NCBI GenBank assembly: GCA_944474755.1
Contig: OX104125.1
Span: 42,671,899 to 42,735,898, forward strand
Reading direction: 5' to 3'
DNA length: 64,000 nucleotides
Source of the DNA: Limnoperna fortunei
Taxonomy: Eukaryota > Mollusca > Bivalvia > Mytilida > Modiolidae
Shown here: positions 38,121-48,676 of the stretch, piece by piece
Numbering within the stretch: the first letter of the stretch is position 1
How the letters are laid out: every line of letters begins with the position of its first letter
Translations under genes and position numbers: made by a program
Notes under the pieces: model-generated
Seen by the model: only the letters and a program-made list of their open reading frames with translations
What the model was told of the DNA's origin: nothing
The model's database searches: none

Positions 38121-38392
38121 AGGGCTTCGTTGGCCGAGTGGTTAAGGTAGTTAGACTGATATTGATCACGTGGTCTGTCAACACTGAAGTCGCGGGTTCG
38201 AGTCTCGCTGCGAGCATAGTGCGATCGACTTTAATTTTAATTGACAAGGATTACAAGTTTTATACCGATTGTCGGTTTCCTCCTGGTTCTCTGGAATCGT
38301 CACCCCAAACAAAACAATTATGGACGCCGAGATATTGCTGAAACATTGTTGAAAGTGGCGTTAAACACTTTTTAAACAAACAAACATATTCG
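38121..38392 (+). mobile_element. SINE in intron 18 of copy B (shared site with gene A)
   Basis: A well-kept copy: GGGCTTCGTTGGCCGAGTGG head, GCGGGTTCGAGTCTCGCTGC B box, GACAAGGATTACAAG, GTGGCGTTAAACAC and an AAACAAACAAAC tail. It lies about 40 bp beyond exon 19 exactly as the SINE at 9661 does in gene A. Confidence 0.9.
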
Positions 38393-39650
38393 TTTGTTTG
38401 TGACAGTTACAAACACTAGTGTATGACTTATATCTAATATTTAATCTTTCATGTGATGTGTATTTGCAATGTTTATAATATTCTCAAAGCTTGTTGTCCT
38501 GTTATTAGGTTAATATGATACGTGTGTTTTGTTTTGTCTCCTTAATGTAGGAATAATATATTTGTTAAATAATATCAAACATAAAAGATGACTAATATGT
38601 AATAAAACAGAGTGATGTAATGAATATAGTTAAAAAACGTTGGTTGTCAACATTTTTAAATGCGCACTAAAATAAATTATTACCTACCATAACATCTGCG
38701 TCTTTGGCTAGGACTTGTCCTATGTTGGTGCCGACAACTGTATTTGGTGTATTCGGTATGTTGAAACACTGGACTATTGTCATTTTCATCAATGATAGTA
38801 ATATTTAGATTTGCAGTATCTGAATAAGCCCCATCTGAGGCGTACACCTGACACAGTAAATTCGACGGCGTACCGCTAACATCTAGATCATACTTGACGG
38901 CATAGGATAGGAAGCCATTTGTCTTGTTCATGTTCAGTCTACCCGTGTCAGCCCCACAATCAAACGAAAACCTTAACTTGTCTCCATCCGGGTCTGAACA
39001 TTGGTAATAAGTATTTTGCAATGCTGTTTCCCCATGTAATAACATAAAATGTTGTTTATGGGCACCAAATACAATTTGTTTTGTTTCTGTTTTACCGTAA
39101 AATGTTTGTATGACTGAATGTCGACTAATAGTGAAAACAGTAAGTTGTTTAGCAAGTTGTAATTTATAAATGTTTATAAACTGAACTGATCAAAACACAA
39201 ATTTAAACATTTATCTATTGTCATAATGTTTACATATTGACATAATTAAAATATATATATGACATTATTAAATAAAATTATTAACTGAACAGCCAAAGAC
39301 ATGTCGCACAAAATTAGACTCGTAGACTTCTACCTTTAAATAATATTAAAGTCCAAATCACACAGGACTGCAGGGTTCTGACGATTAAATGACTTTAATC
39401 ATTGTCCACCACCATTACATATCACAGCACAACTTCGGTGCATCAAGAAGATTACACAATTTTAAAAAGCATTTGGAAATCGTGCCCGCACTCTTTGAAA
39501 CGCTAACAAATGTTTTGCAAATCACCGTATCAGCATTAATTTGGTCGCTGTTGCCAGTATGCCGTGTAGTAGCCGTGGGGAAGCGATTTATCATCAACCT
39601 TATAATTAGGTATACTTGCATTATCTTGAACATTGTTTTATTACATAGTA

Positions 39651-39712
39651 TGTACATAGTTGATATTCAGCTTATAATGTTTGTATTATGAGGTGAATAT
39701 CAACTATGTACA
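39651..39712. repeat. 62-bp near-perfect palindrome at the DIRS-like insertion side
   Basis: TGTACATAGTTGATATTCA at 39651-39669 is the exact reverse complement of the end at 39694-39712, and the interior (CTTATAATG/CATTATGAG-like) is partly complementary. It lies between the last clear homology to gene A intron 17 (about 39597) and the DIRS-like element. It could be an element terminus or an independent foldback. Confidence 0.8.
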
Positions 39713-40409
39713 TAAACATACCAAAAGATGTCATAACAATGATAACAACCATTTAATATATATAATAAGTACATAAAAGCTCACAATAAAAATGGCCGAA
39801 GAGGGGTACAATATCCCCATAAGGTTTTACGCAATAAAACCTGTACCCCCAAAAAACAAAAAAGAAAACAACGCAACAAAAATAAATTGCAAAACCTTAT
39901 TAGAAACTCTGCTTACTACATACAAAGCGAAGAAAATATACATACATGGCTACTAAATATCCCCGGTCCAAGCAGGAGATATTATGAATATAACTTTCTA
40001 TCCATACGATCATTCACCCTTTGCAGAGGGTATGCTACACATAATATCAATGTCACTAACAAAAGGATTTAGACACATTGTTAATATAAGTGGTATCCGG
40101 CCCAAGCAAGAAACCCCAAAAATGACAATAACATAGTAAAAACAAACAGAACATGTGGATATAAAGCCAAAAACATATGCATGTCCAATTAAAATTATAC
40201 AATTTTATATATAGAAATAACATATATGCAATAAGGCTCAGGATAGCACCTATACATTGTAAAACTATAACATCAAAAAACAAGGCAATACCAGCCCAGG
40301 CAGGTACTTGCTGTATACAATCGAATTTAGACAAAACTGGTTGGACAACATTACTATTAATACCGGCCCAAGCAGGTATTAAGCCATACAAATTATGAGC
40401 TAGATTCCG

Positions 40410-41345
40410 AATAAAGTTTTAAGTAGGCATTCTGGGTTAAACAAAATTAGACCTTATATACTTCCGAAAGGCATTCGACTTCCATCTCCCCATAGCATTT
40501 GAATTTGAGCATCTTATAAACCCTTTTCAGCTGCTAATGAGGCAGCGCCTATTCTAAAACTATGACCTTTAAATCTTTTTCCATCTAAATTACATAAACG
40601 CAAGCATTTGTGCAAGACATTGTCAAAATAATTTCTGTATAACTTGTCACCATTAATTAAGCAAAAAAGCTGCCCAGATCCTTTGTGTCTCATACCCAAA
40701 AATGCTAACAGCAAATTGACAGGTGAAAATTTTGATTCTCCATGAGAAAATGAAATAGTGGTAGGTGCACCAGAATAATGATGCTTAAAAGACCGAAATA
40801 TTACATTGACTTTTGTAACTATAGCTCCATCATAGTTAAGGAAATATCAGACAGCTGCAAAACATTTACAAGAGACTTGTCATTGGTATAAACCAATTCA
40901 CCAACCCGTGCAAATGCTGCAAAGGCAAAGGCAAACAAGGATTGAAAAAGCCTCTGTTCATACAAAGGATATCAATAGTAATGGGTAAACGTGAATCAAA
41001 GGATGGCCTCAGCTTATTAGCCACTGAACTAATTGCTGGACTACAAATGATTGTGTTGGATCACTGAAACCTAAAATTTTATGGGCATAACTTACAGCAG
41101 ATAAATAAGTTGAAATAGTGCTTGGGGCAATGTCTCCTGATACAAATAGGTAACAAATACAGCTACATTGTTGCTCGATACAGGAAGTGGTAACAACTGG
41201 TTGAAAACTGACAAAGAGCAACTATTAAATTTCTCCCATGCCCTTCTATAAGTTGCTTTTGTAGAAGGGGCTAAAGCAGCACATACTAGCTTATCAAAGT
41301 TGCCCAAAAGTTCTGTGGCAGAAATTTCTTTGGTATGCAATACGG
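40410..41345 (-). CDS. Tyrosine recombinase of the DIRS-like element (broken)
   Basis: Frame pieces at 41092-41340 (LAPSTKATYRRAWEKF, a core-binding helix region), about 41010-41110 (IAPSTISTYLSAVSYAHKI) and 40514-40714 (FKGHSFRIGAAS) form a recombinase; the last piece carries the H-x2-R box. A TAA interrupts the frame just after AAEKGL. Downstream, in a +1 frame, GRWKSNAF and KYIR supply the expected position of the catalytic tyrosine (about 40450). It would catalyse circle integration of the element, but the breaks make it inactive. Confidence 0.8.
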
Positions 41346-42600
41346 CTTCAGACGGGCAGCTGGGTGTCTCTTGCGAAACTCTTCTACCTGCAACAGAGAA
41401 AGAAGGTCTGCCAAAATATTTTTTGAACCACTTATATGCTTTGATTTAAATTGTATATTAAATTCCAAACACCTTAAAACCAGATGACGCACCATAAACA
41501 TAACGCGATCATCCTTGCTTGATTGCTTATTAATTACTGACACTAAAGCTTCATTGTCAGTAAAAAACAAAATTGAATGGTTACGCCATAAATGACCCCA
41601 TACCTCAACAACAAGAACAATTGGGTAAAACTCGAGAGTCATAATATTGGTAGTCTGCCAGTCATTAGGAAAACACCCATTAAACCAACGCTCGCCATAA
41701 ATAGCCCCAAAAACCTTTGATTGGGCAGCATCAGTAAATAACATTAGACTCTTGTTATAGATGAACTTTTCATCTAAAAACATTGAAATACCATTAAAGT
41801 TCTGTAAAATGGTTAGCCACATCTTCATATCTAACTTGGCTTCATTTGATATACTAATAAAGTTCTGGGATTCTGAAACATGACAAGTAAGAGAGATCAA
41901 ACGCCTTAAAAATGCACGACCTGGCTTAACAACAGAACAAGCAAAATTCAGAACGCCAATAAGAGATTGCATGTCCTTCAATGAGCATGTTTTTAAACGT
42001 AAAAAACTTTGTCAGCAAAGAGCAGCATTTATCAATCTTATCCGGGGGTAAACGCGCTTCCATCTTTTCTGCATCAAGAGTTATACCCCAAAACTCTATA
42101 ACCCTTGTAGGAAAATCAGTCTTGTCCGCTGACAATGGAATCCCTATTTCCTGGCACAAAGCAATAAATTGATTGAATTTATCAACGGCTGCTGATTTAC
42201 ACTGCTCGATTAAAAGAAAATCATCCAACACATTCCCTGAATGCCCAATTTACATGTAGTTATCCATTCAATTGCTGTACTAAGTTCCTCAAAAATTTTA
42301 CAACTTGTACGACACCCCATTGCCAAACATCTATCAATATAAATTTTACCTTTCCATTGGATCCCTAATAACTCATAATCACAAGGATGGACAGGAATTA
42401 TTCGGAAGGCTGACAAAATATCAGTCTTGGCTTAAAAAAGCGTTCTTTTCTAATCTTTTGATCTTGGCAATAGCATCATCAACTGATGCATATTGGACGG
42501 CCGCTGATTCATCAGAAATACCTGCATTCACTGAATGCTCTATCCTATTGGGAAACGATTAATTATGAATTAATCTCCATGACCAAGGAGTCTTTTTAGG
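41286..42600 (-). CDS. Reverse transcriptase-RNase H of the DIRS-like element (broken)
   Basis: The RT part includes AFRIIPVHPCDYELLGIQW and CRTSCKIFEEL (42416-42210), the LDDFLL catalytic box (about 42231) and LPPDKIDKC (about 42030-42060). RNase H runs over 41286-41800: LMLFTDAAQSKVFGAIYG, MTLEFYPIVLVVEVWG, FFTDNEALVSVINKQSSKD and KHISGSKNILADLLS, the order seen in DIRS and Ngaro elements. Frame changes occur near 42231 and 41950. Its 3' end overlaps the recombinase frame (41286-41340), as is usual in this group. Confidence 0.85.
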
Positions 42601-42609
42601 GACCAGACC

Positions 42610-43165
42610 TAAAGGGGAAATTTTTTAATTGGGAAGAGGGGAACTCTCAAATGGACCAATAATCCTTATCAAAGTAATTTCGTTTGGAGTTTGTTATCAA
42701 CAACATCAGGAAGATCCAAGGCCGACTTCAAATTAGTACTGTATTGAAAACCCCTCTTTCCTTGGTATTCTAGCTTAAAACCAAACATAAACCCATCCAA
42801 CAAATATGAAGACTTGTCATCTTGGTAACCTGACAAGTACTTCGACAAAATATTAACTGAAGGAACTGTAGGCATCTCACCGGGCCTGGGGTTTAGAAGT
42901 CGATAAACATGGTACGGCAGTTGTTGCTGGGTTTTGACAGGTGTGTAATTGGGGGCGCCTGCACTTGCAACTGGGGATTGTGATCTTGCAACGCCGGGAT
43001 ATTTCCGTCCTTGATAGCTGGGACAAAATCGCTTTGCATGAATTTCCCCACACAACAAACAGGTGTGGGGATACCCACATCTTTCATCACAATACCTCCC
43101 TTTGTTAAAGGAATAGCAAGCCCGAAAGGGCTGGTTATACCTTCGATAAGAAGAAGTACCATGGT
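42610..43165 (-). CDS. Gag-like zinc-knuckle region and RT leader of the DIRS-like element
   Basis: Reading minus from about 43140, ACYSFNKGRYC, ERCGYPHTCLLC and IHAKRFC form a cysteine/histidine-rich knuckle typical of DIRS-type gag proteins. A linker and LSKYLSGYQDDKSSYLLDGF follow, which leads into the RT. The frame is open over 42669-43058 without a plausible start inside it. Confidence 0.7.
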
Positions 43166-43539
43166 TTTGATATGGTATGTCTTTAAAGTTACTTACGATA
43201 ACGCGTGTTACTTGTGTTCAATACTAAAATACTGAAACAAACTTCTAATATCAAACTTTTAATTATTATATGTGAGGTATTTTAAAAACAATTCTTAAAT
43301 GCGACTCATGTTTGCGGTTCAGTATATATAGCGAAATGTTTGCATGCTGCACATTTTTAAGAAAGCCTATAAAATGGGCGCCCGAGTTGTCTATACAATA
43401 AGTCATATCTACTAATTGTTTATGGTGTGTTTTCGGTTCAAGTAAGGATTTGGGCAGGTACTGCTAGACTGCATCTTTTGTTTTTCAACTAAATTTTATT
43501 TCGTATTACGATAAGTGAAGCGTTAATTAAAGGAAGGTA

Positions 43540-43830
43540 ATAACGAAATATTGAACACCGAGAAACTGTAAAAAAGACAGTCCACGAATCAAAGTCCGAG
43601 AAACCTGGTTAACTTAAGAACCAAAAATATAGTAAGTACAGCAATGGTCCTGACTTGTTACATGCATTTAAAATGAAATGGAGGGTTAAACCAGGTTTCA
43701 TGGCATACAATGTATTAAACCTCCCGCTTCTATTACTTTAGTATGTGAGTTGGTGTGTTGATTAAAATCGATGGGTATTGTAAACCACTAGTCAGTAAAG
43801 CCAACAATCATCGTATCACTCTCACTGTAC
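43540..43830 (+). repeat. Dispersed repeat family R2, copy 3
   Basis: AAAAAGACAGTCCACGAATC, GAGAAACCTGGTTAACT, CAGCAATGGTCCTGACTTG, GTTAAACCAGGTTTCATGGC and CCTCCCGCTTCTATTAC follow the R2 order, with a 3' extension GAGTTGGTGTGTTGAT also seen in copies 1 and 5. Confidence 0.75.
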
Positions 43831-44271
43831 ACTGAATTCAAAAATTGGGAAAACTATCTGCAATCATATTTTCAAATGATATATAATATTGTTCGACAAG
43901 TAAGTGGTATCTTTAGTAAAACGTATTAAAGACGCGGACGAAAACAAAGGAAAACAAAAAGAAAACAAATATTCTACAATTCACAATTTTAGTTAAAATT
44001 TTAAAACTTGACTTGTATTATTTGTCAAGATTAAGTATTTAATTTGTATAATAGTTGTACAATCATTACGTACAGTGCCTTCGGCCACAGAAAACATAAA
44101 CGATTTCTTTGTGAACGTTGGCGGCTCATTTACATTTAGTATGTTGATTGTCAAAATGCCATTATCTTCCGTAAGGCTATCCGTAACTGTAAGGGTCAGC
44201 AGAAAGGTCTTATAAGTAATTGTTTCATAGTCGATAGCCGCCAAGATCTCTCCATCTGAATATTTATTCAA

Positions 44272-44448
44272 TGCTGAATACATATACAATATTAGTACAT
44301 TGTCAGAAAATATACAGTTTATTTGTACGAGCCTTAGAAACAGGTAGAAATGCGAGGCTCTGCCGAGCATTTCTTACCTGTTTTGCGGCGAGTACAAATA
44401 AACTTTATATTTTCTGACAATGTACGAATATTGTTTCTATTCTGCAAC
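44272..44448. repeat. Long imperfect palindrome (foldback element) beside exon 17 of copy B
   Basis: The left arm from about 44272 (CAATATTAGTACATTGTCAG onward) is the near-perfect reverse complement of the right arm ending at about 44448, over 70-plus bases with a CTCTG-like centre at about 44360. The arm ends 15-20 bp from the exon 17 acceptor (44256-44257). Gene A has nothing comparable there. Confidence 0.85.
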
Positions 44449-44715
44449 CAGAAAATACATTTATTACTAATGGAAAACATGAAAAAAGTGCACTTCTAGC
44501 CGATTTTTTACTTGAAATTTTCGGCGCGTATTCGACTGATAGCCTGACGTCACAAACAATTATCGTATTCGACAACAAGCCGTTAACCAGAGCAGAATAC
44601 TAAATAGAAGTAAGAACAAGGGTACCAGGAGTGACGTCATTATTTACAAATAAAGCTTTGCTTTATTCGTAGGGTCGTATTTGTATAGTTGAAGCGGTAG
44701 TTGCAGAATACAACA
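44436..44715. mobile_element. Possible MITE with TATTCTGCAAC inverted termini
   Basis: TATTCTGCAAC at about 44438 and GTTGCAGAATA at about 44703-44713 are exact inverted 11-mers about 270 bp apart, and the interior has no coding capacity. The left terminus overlaps the foldback arm, so the two may be one composite element. Confidence 0.45.
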
Positions 44716-44787
44716 TGGAAATCGAGCTTAAAAAGAAGCTAATATGTTACTATTTTTGAAATAACACTGCCTATTATTTATGTTGAT

Positions 44788-45000
44788 AAGTTCTAGAACA
44801 AGAAGAAAAATGGTGCTTGGGACTACATGAATGTTGTCGTTAGTATTTCGACAGGAAAAGTTCTAGAACAAGAAGAAAAATGGTGCTTGGGACTACATGA
44901 ATGTTGTCGTTAGTATTTCGACAGGAAAAGTTCTAGAACAAGAAGAAAAATGGTGCTTGGGACTACATGAATGTTGTCGTTAGTATTTCGACAGGAAAAG
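44788..45000. repeat. Three perfect 70-bp tandem repeats in intron 16 of copy B
   Basis: The unit starting AAGTTCTAGAACAAGAAGAA and ending GTATTTCGACAGGAA occurs three times with TTCTAGAACA at 44791, 44861 and 44931 and no visible differences. Complete identity means a very recent duplication or an assembly artefact. Confidence 0.95.
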
Positions 45001-45929
45001 TTAAAAATGCTACATAAGCCTTTTGAGAACTCTTCGAAACAACAACAATACTCTGGTAAATATGATTTATGTATAACCAACATGCAGCTAACGTCATAAT
45101 CAATCAATAATTTCATTGGGATGTCGTAGGAAGATTTTGTGCATAAAGTTTAACGATGTCACAATTAACTTCCTTGAATTATTGCTTGAATTACCTGTTT
45201 TGTTAATAGTAAAATATACAGCGCCATCTGGAGGATTATAGGACACAGAAAATGAATGGACGTCCATATGGTTTTCATCATCTACCTGAGGTATGAAAAC
45301 GACCGCTCCAACTGTTTCTCCTTCCAACAATGACACTGTTTGTGGCAAGTTTATAAACACTGGTGGAGAGTTGATATCTTAAATAAAAATAGCAAATTAA
45401 ATTTGTCTTGGAAATCTACGTCAAAAAATCTTTTCTTTGCTATTCTAATTTTTTTTGTCGTTGAACAAACGTTTTATAGATCATTTATATGTTTGGAAGC
45501 GTCAACCAAACATCATGACGTGGAATAGGTTCATTTTACTGGCCTCAGAGCCACAGCTGTATAACCTTATTCGCTAAACTGAGGTTGAATTTTTTTATTG
45601 AAACATATTATATTTTCTTTGAAAACGGTGCTTCAAATATGCATGTCTATTAAATGTAGGTTTGTAACAAAATTTTGTTCTTCGCAATTTGTAGTTTACT
45701 TTAAAAAGTAAGATAACATTGATTTTGTACAATTTAGTCGTATCAATCAATTTAAATGTTACAGCAATATCATATCAAGAACAATGTCCCTACAATTACA
45801 ATAACTATAAAATGATCCGTGTTTGCTATAAATGTTTTACCAATTGTATGAAAAGTCAGCCAGTAAAAGTTTTTAAAATGTTTTAATCTTATCTGGTGAG
45901 TACAGCATTTATTTCACACAAAAAATGCG

Positions 45930-46090
45930 TCAGATACCAAGGTTAATAAATTCACAACACCAGACGTGCGTTTCGTCTAATAAAGACCTAGCAGTTACAC
46001 TCAAACTCACAAATAATATAACTTAAGACGTAGTAAAGCTTTTACCATCAAAGATCCAAAAAGCCTAAATAAATCTGGCTAAGGTCATCT
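45930..46090 (+). repeat. CAGACGCGCG-type conserved bivalve repeat, intron 15 of copy B
   Basis: CAGATACCAAGGTTAATAAA, CAGACGTGCGTTTCGTCTAA, AAAGACCTAGCAGT and ATCCAAAAAGCC match the element at 13566-13720 at the same intron position. Confidence 0.75.
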
Positions 46091-46599
46091 ACATCTTGCA
46101 AATAGAAAACATTTGAATTTAAATTATTTTGGAACAACATCAATTTCACAATTGTAATTAAAGTAAACAAAAACTTGTTTGCTTCATTCTGTAAGTAGGT
46201 ATTTTCTAAAACCCCATTACCTGTTATTAATACAGTTAGCGTGTTTGGTCCAACAGTATTTCTCCCGTCATACACAATTATGAACAGATCATATCCAGTT
46301 ATGGACTCCATCATAATAGAACGAGTCAATGAAACCTCCCCAGCTAAAAATGATAAAATGGTCATTATCAAGAAAAGCAAAATCATCAGTCGTCCGTCCG
46401 AAGAGTGTATGTGTGCAATGCTAACTTAAGTATCAGATATTAGCTCATGACTTGTTTATAAGATATTTCTCTAAACTTAAACTAAAACCAATGTTTATAT
46501 AGCAGAAGGCCCTGGTAACTAATTTTTTTGGTAATAAACAACAGTCTTTTAACTTTATAACTAGAAGATTGTAGTCATGTAGCACATGTATTATTATAA

Positions 46600-48003
46600 G
46601 AAATATAGCAAGGTAACCGAACAATTACAAATCCGGGTTTAGCCAAACATATACAAAACAAATCAAATACAAAACAAAAACAATAAAATGAGTTACCCGA
46701 TTCTAATAAAAACTTGGGTGAAATTAGGTGCTACGGACGAGTAAGCAGTGCGCGTCTCCAGTTAGACATCCGTCGAAGTACATATCGTGATATCAAGGAA
46801 AAGAAATACTAATGCGGTCTAGAAAATCGGAATATCGATCGCAGGATAAAGCATAATTAATAATTTGTGAAGATGTAGAGTGTCGAAAAATCAAAGGTTT
46901 CAATGCAGTTACATTGGGAAAGAGATCAAACATAAAGATGTCCGACAGTTCTTTAGAATTTTAAGTATCCACATTTCATTTTTTCCACTCCTGGAGTAGT
47001 AATTGTCCCTGTATGTTTGAAGTCCCAGTTTTTATTGTAATAAAAATATCGATAAAGGCTTGGTGGTACATTTAGACGATTCTGCTATCAAACGCTGTTT
47101 GTATGAATTTTTGTGAAGTTTTAGTGTCTAATACAGGAAGGGGAGTTCTCATTCTTTGACTTGATATAGGGTGATTTTCAAGAATCTCCTCTTTTGAAAG
47201 CGTAACGGATGTGTAATTGGGATTGGCAAGTGAACTCTCCATGCCTTATTAATTTAATTAAACACCTTATCTGCTGGCACAACAACATATTTCTCATGAG
47301 TGTCGGACAAAGTTTTAGCAGAATCCAGCTTTCTGAAGACTGAGAGATGTTTTAGTACTCACTTACCTTCTTAAACGAGAGATTCCTCTTTGAATCAATG
47401 ACTTCAATGCTTTTACGTACGCTGACAAGTTATCAATCTGCTTTTCCCATTTTCTAGCATAGATTTCTATTAAATCTATATAAAATTTAAAGTTGTAATT
47501 CCAGTTGATTTATTCACAGTTGGTTCACGGTATTTCGATCCTATGGACCTAAAATTACGGATGCTTTCGATGTCAACAATCTTCATATCTCCAGTTTTCA
47601 CGTGACCTGAAGGACTTTATATGAATGTGGAATTGTAGTAAGAACAGTCAGGAGGTTTAGGTTTGGAGGAATTGGTTAAAAGAAAAATAGCAAAGAAAAC
47701 CGACCGAACAACAAGAGCCAAAAGTCAAGGGACAGTTACAAATCCGGATAGAGACAAAACGCAACACAAAAACCAAAAGCACAAAAAACAGAAAGAGAGT
47801 AACCCAAACCCAATAAAAACCATGGGTGCACTCAGGTGCTCCGGACGAGTAAGCAGTGCCTGCCTCTAATTAGACACCCATCGAGTTACTCATTGTCATG
47901 TCTAGGGAAAAGTCAAATCTAGGAATAGGAATCACTACCTATGACTCAGCAAACATGTCAGATCGTATTTGAGACACTGATTTCCCATAACGATCAATTA
48001 AAA
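46600..48003 (-). mobile_element. Penelope-like element with pseudo-LTR arrangement, intron 14 of copy B
   Basis: In minus-strand order: a 3'-end segment (48003-47686, the same as 5650-5290), then N-terminal ORF remnants (VDIESIRNFRSIGSKYREPTVNKS near 47570-47490; VVVPADK near 47280), then a second 3'-end segment (about 46830-46600). The catalytic core is deleted. A 3' segment both before and after the body is what partial tandem (pLTR) organisation of Penelope-like elements would give. It accounts for most of the extra 2 kb in copy B intron 14. Confidence 0.65.
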
Positions 48004-48099
48004 GATCCGCCATACACGTTTGTAATTGAAGATTTTAGGTGCTATTGGGGTAGTATAAGATAAGATGTATAAGATATAATCGGAACGGATTTGTTTTTG

Positions 48100-48676
48100 T
48101 CCAAAGCTCGGACTTAAAATTCCACTATTTAATTTTCTCGACTGGAGAAATCCGATAATCCACTAGTACCAATGTAAGATCCTATATTTACATGTTGATA
48201 AAGGTGACATTTTGGGAAGTAACTGACTTGTAATGCAGTATAAGACTGAAATCATCTTTGTCCTTGTTAGCGAAATAATACGTCTCCATACAATTACCAC
48301 ATGCAATAGGTAATACGTCATATTTGTGGATAAATATTTTTATCCATTTTGGGGAACCACAATATACAATCGCGTTAGCAGATTATTTAACTAGAGATAA
48401 ATTTTTTTGGATAAAATAATGCCTTATCACTGGCAACTAAATCTTGAAACAACTTGTGTGGAAGATATTTATTTCACACAACAAATATCCTTAAATATCC
48501 ACATGTAAATATAAGATCTTCCATTAGTACGAGTAGATTTCGGATTTCTCCAATCGAGACAGTTAAATTATGAATTTAAATTCCGAGCCTTGGCGAGGAC
48601 TTAAATTTCCATAATTTAACTATCGAGATTGGAAAAATCCGATGATCCAAGAGTACTAATGTAAGATTCTGTTTCT
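48100..48676. repeat. Foldback pair: palindrome at 48513-48676 and lone arm at 48100-48205
   Basis: AGATTTCGGATTTCTCCAAT and a GTTAAATTATGAATTTAAAT block at 48535-48590 face their reverse complements at 48605-48665 around a GCCTTGGCGAGG centre. A single arm of the same family, with CTCGGACTTAAAATTCC and GGAGAAATCCGATAATCCA, lies at 48100-48205. Confidence 0.75.

Larger units (their letters stand above)
39720..43175 (-). mobile_element. DIRS-group tyrosine-recombinase retrotransposon, decayed, in intron 17 of copy B
   Basis: Minus-strand order is a gag-like zinc knuckle (about 43140-43010), reverse transcriptase with a LDDFLL active site (about 42230), RNase H, then a tyrosine recombinase overlapping the RNase H frame. 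There is no DDE integrase or protease. Homology to gene A intron 17 stops at about 39597 and resumes at about 43185, bracketing the insertion. Several frameshifts and stops interrupt each domain. The non-coding 3' part (39720-40420) holds four copies of a GGCCCAAGCAGG-type motif and a hairpin. No methyltransferase was seen between RNase H and the recombinase, so it could be a Ngaro- or DIRS-like lineage. Confidence 0.85.

Noticed and set aside
40177..40398. Open frames on both strands across 40056-40398 with repeated PAQAG/PAWAG segments
   Set aside because: The repetition comes from the GGCCCAAGCAGG motifs in the DIRS-like non-coding end; no family resemblance.
44788..45000. CRISPR-like array
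   Set aside because: Three head-to-tail 70-bp copies have no spacers and lie in a eukaryotic intron.
47663..47869. Plus-strand open frame, with a similar one at 56748-56963
   Set aside because: Both lie antisense in the 3' non-coding end of the Penelope-like family, which explains their mutual similarity.
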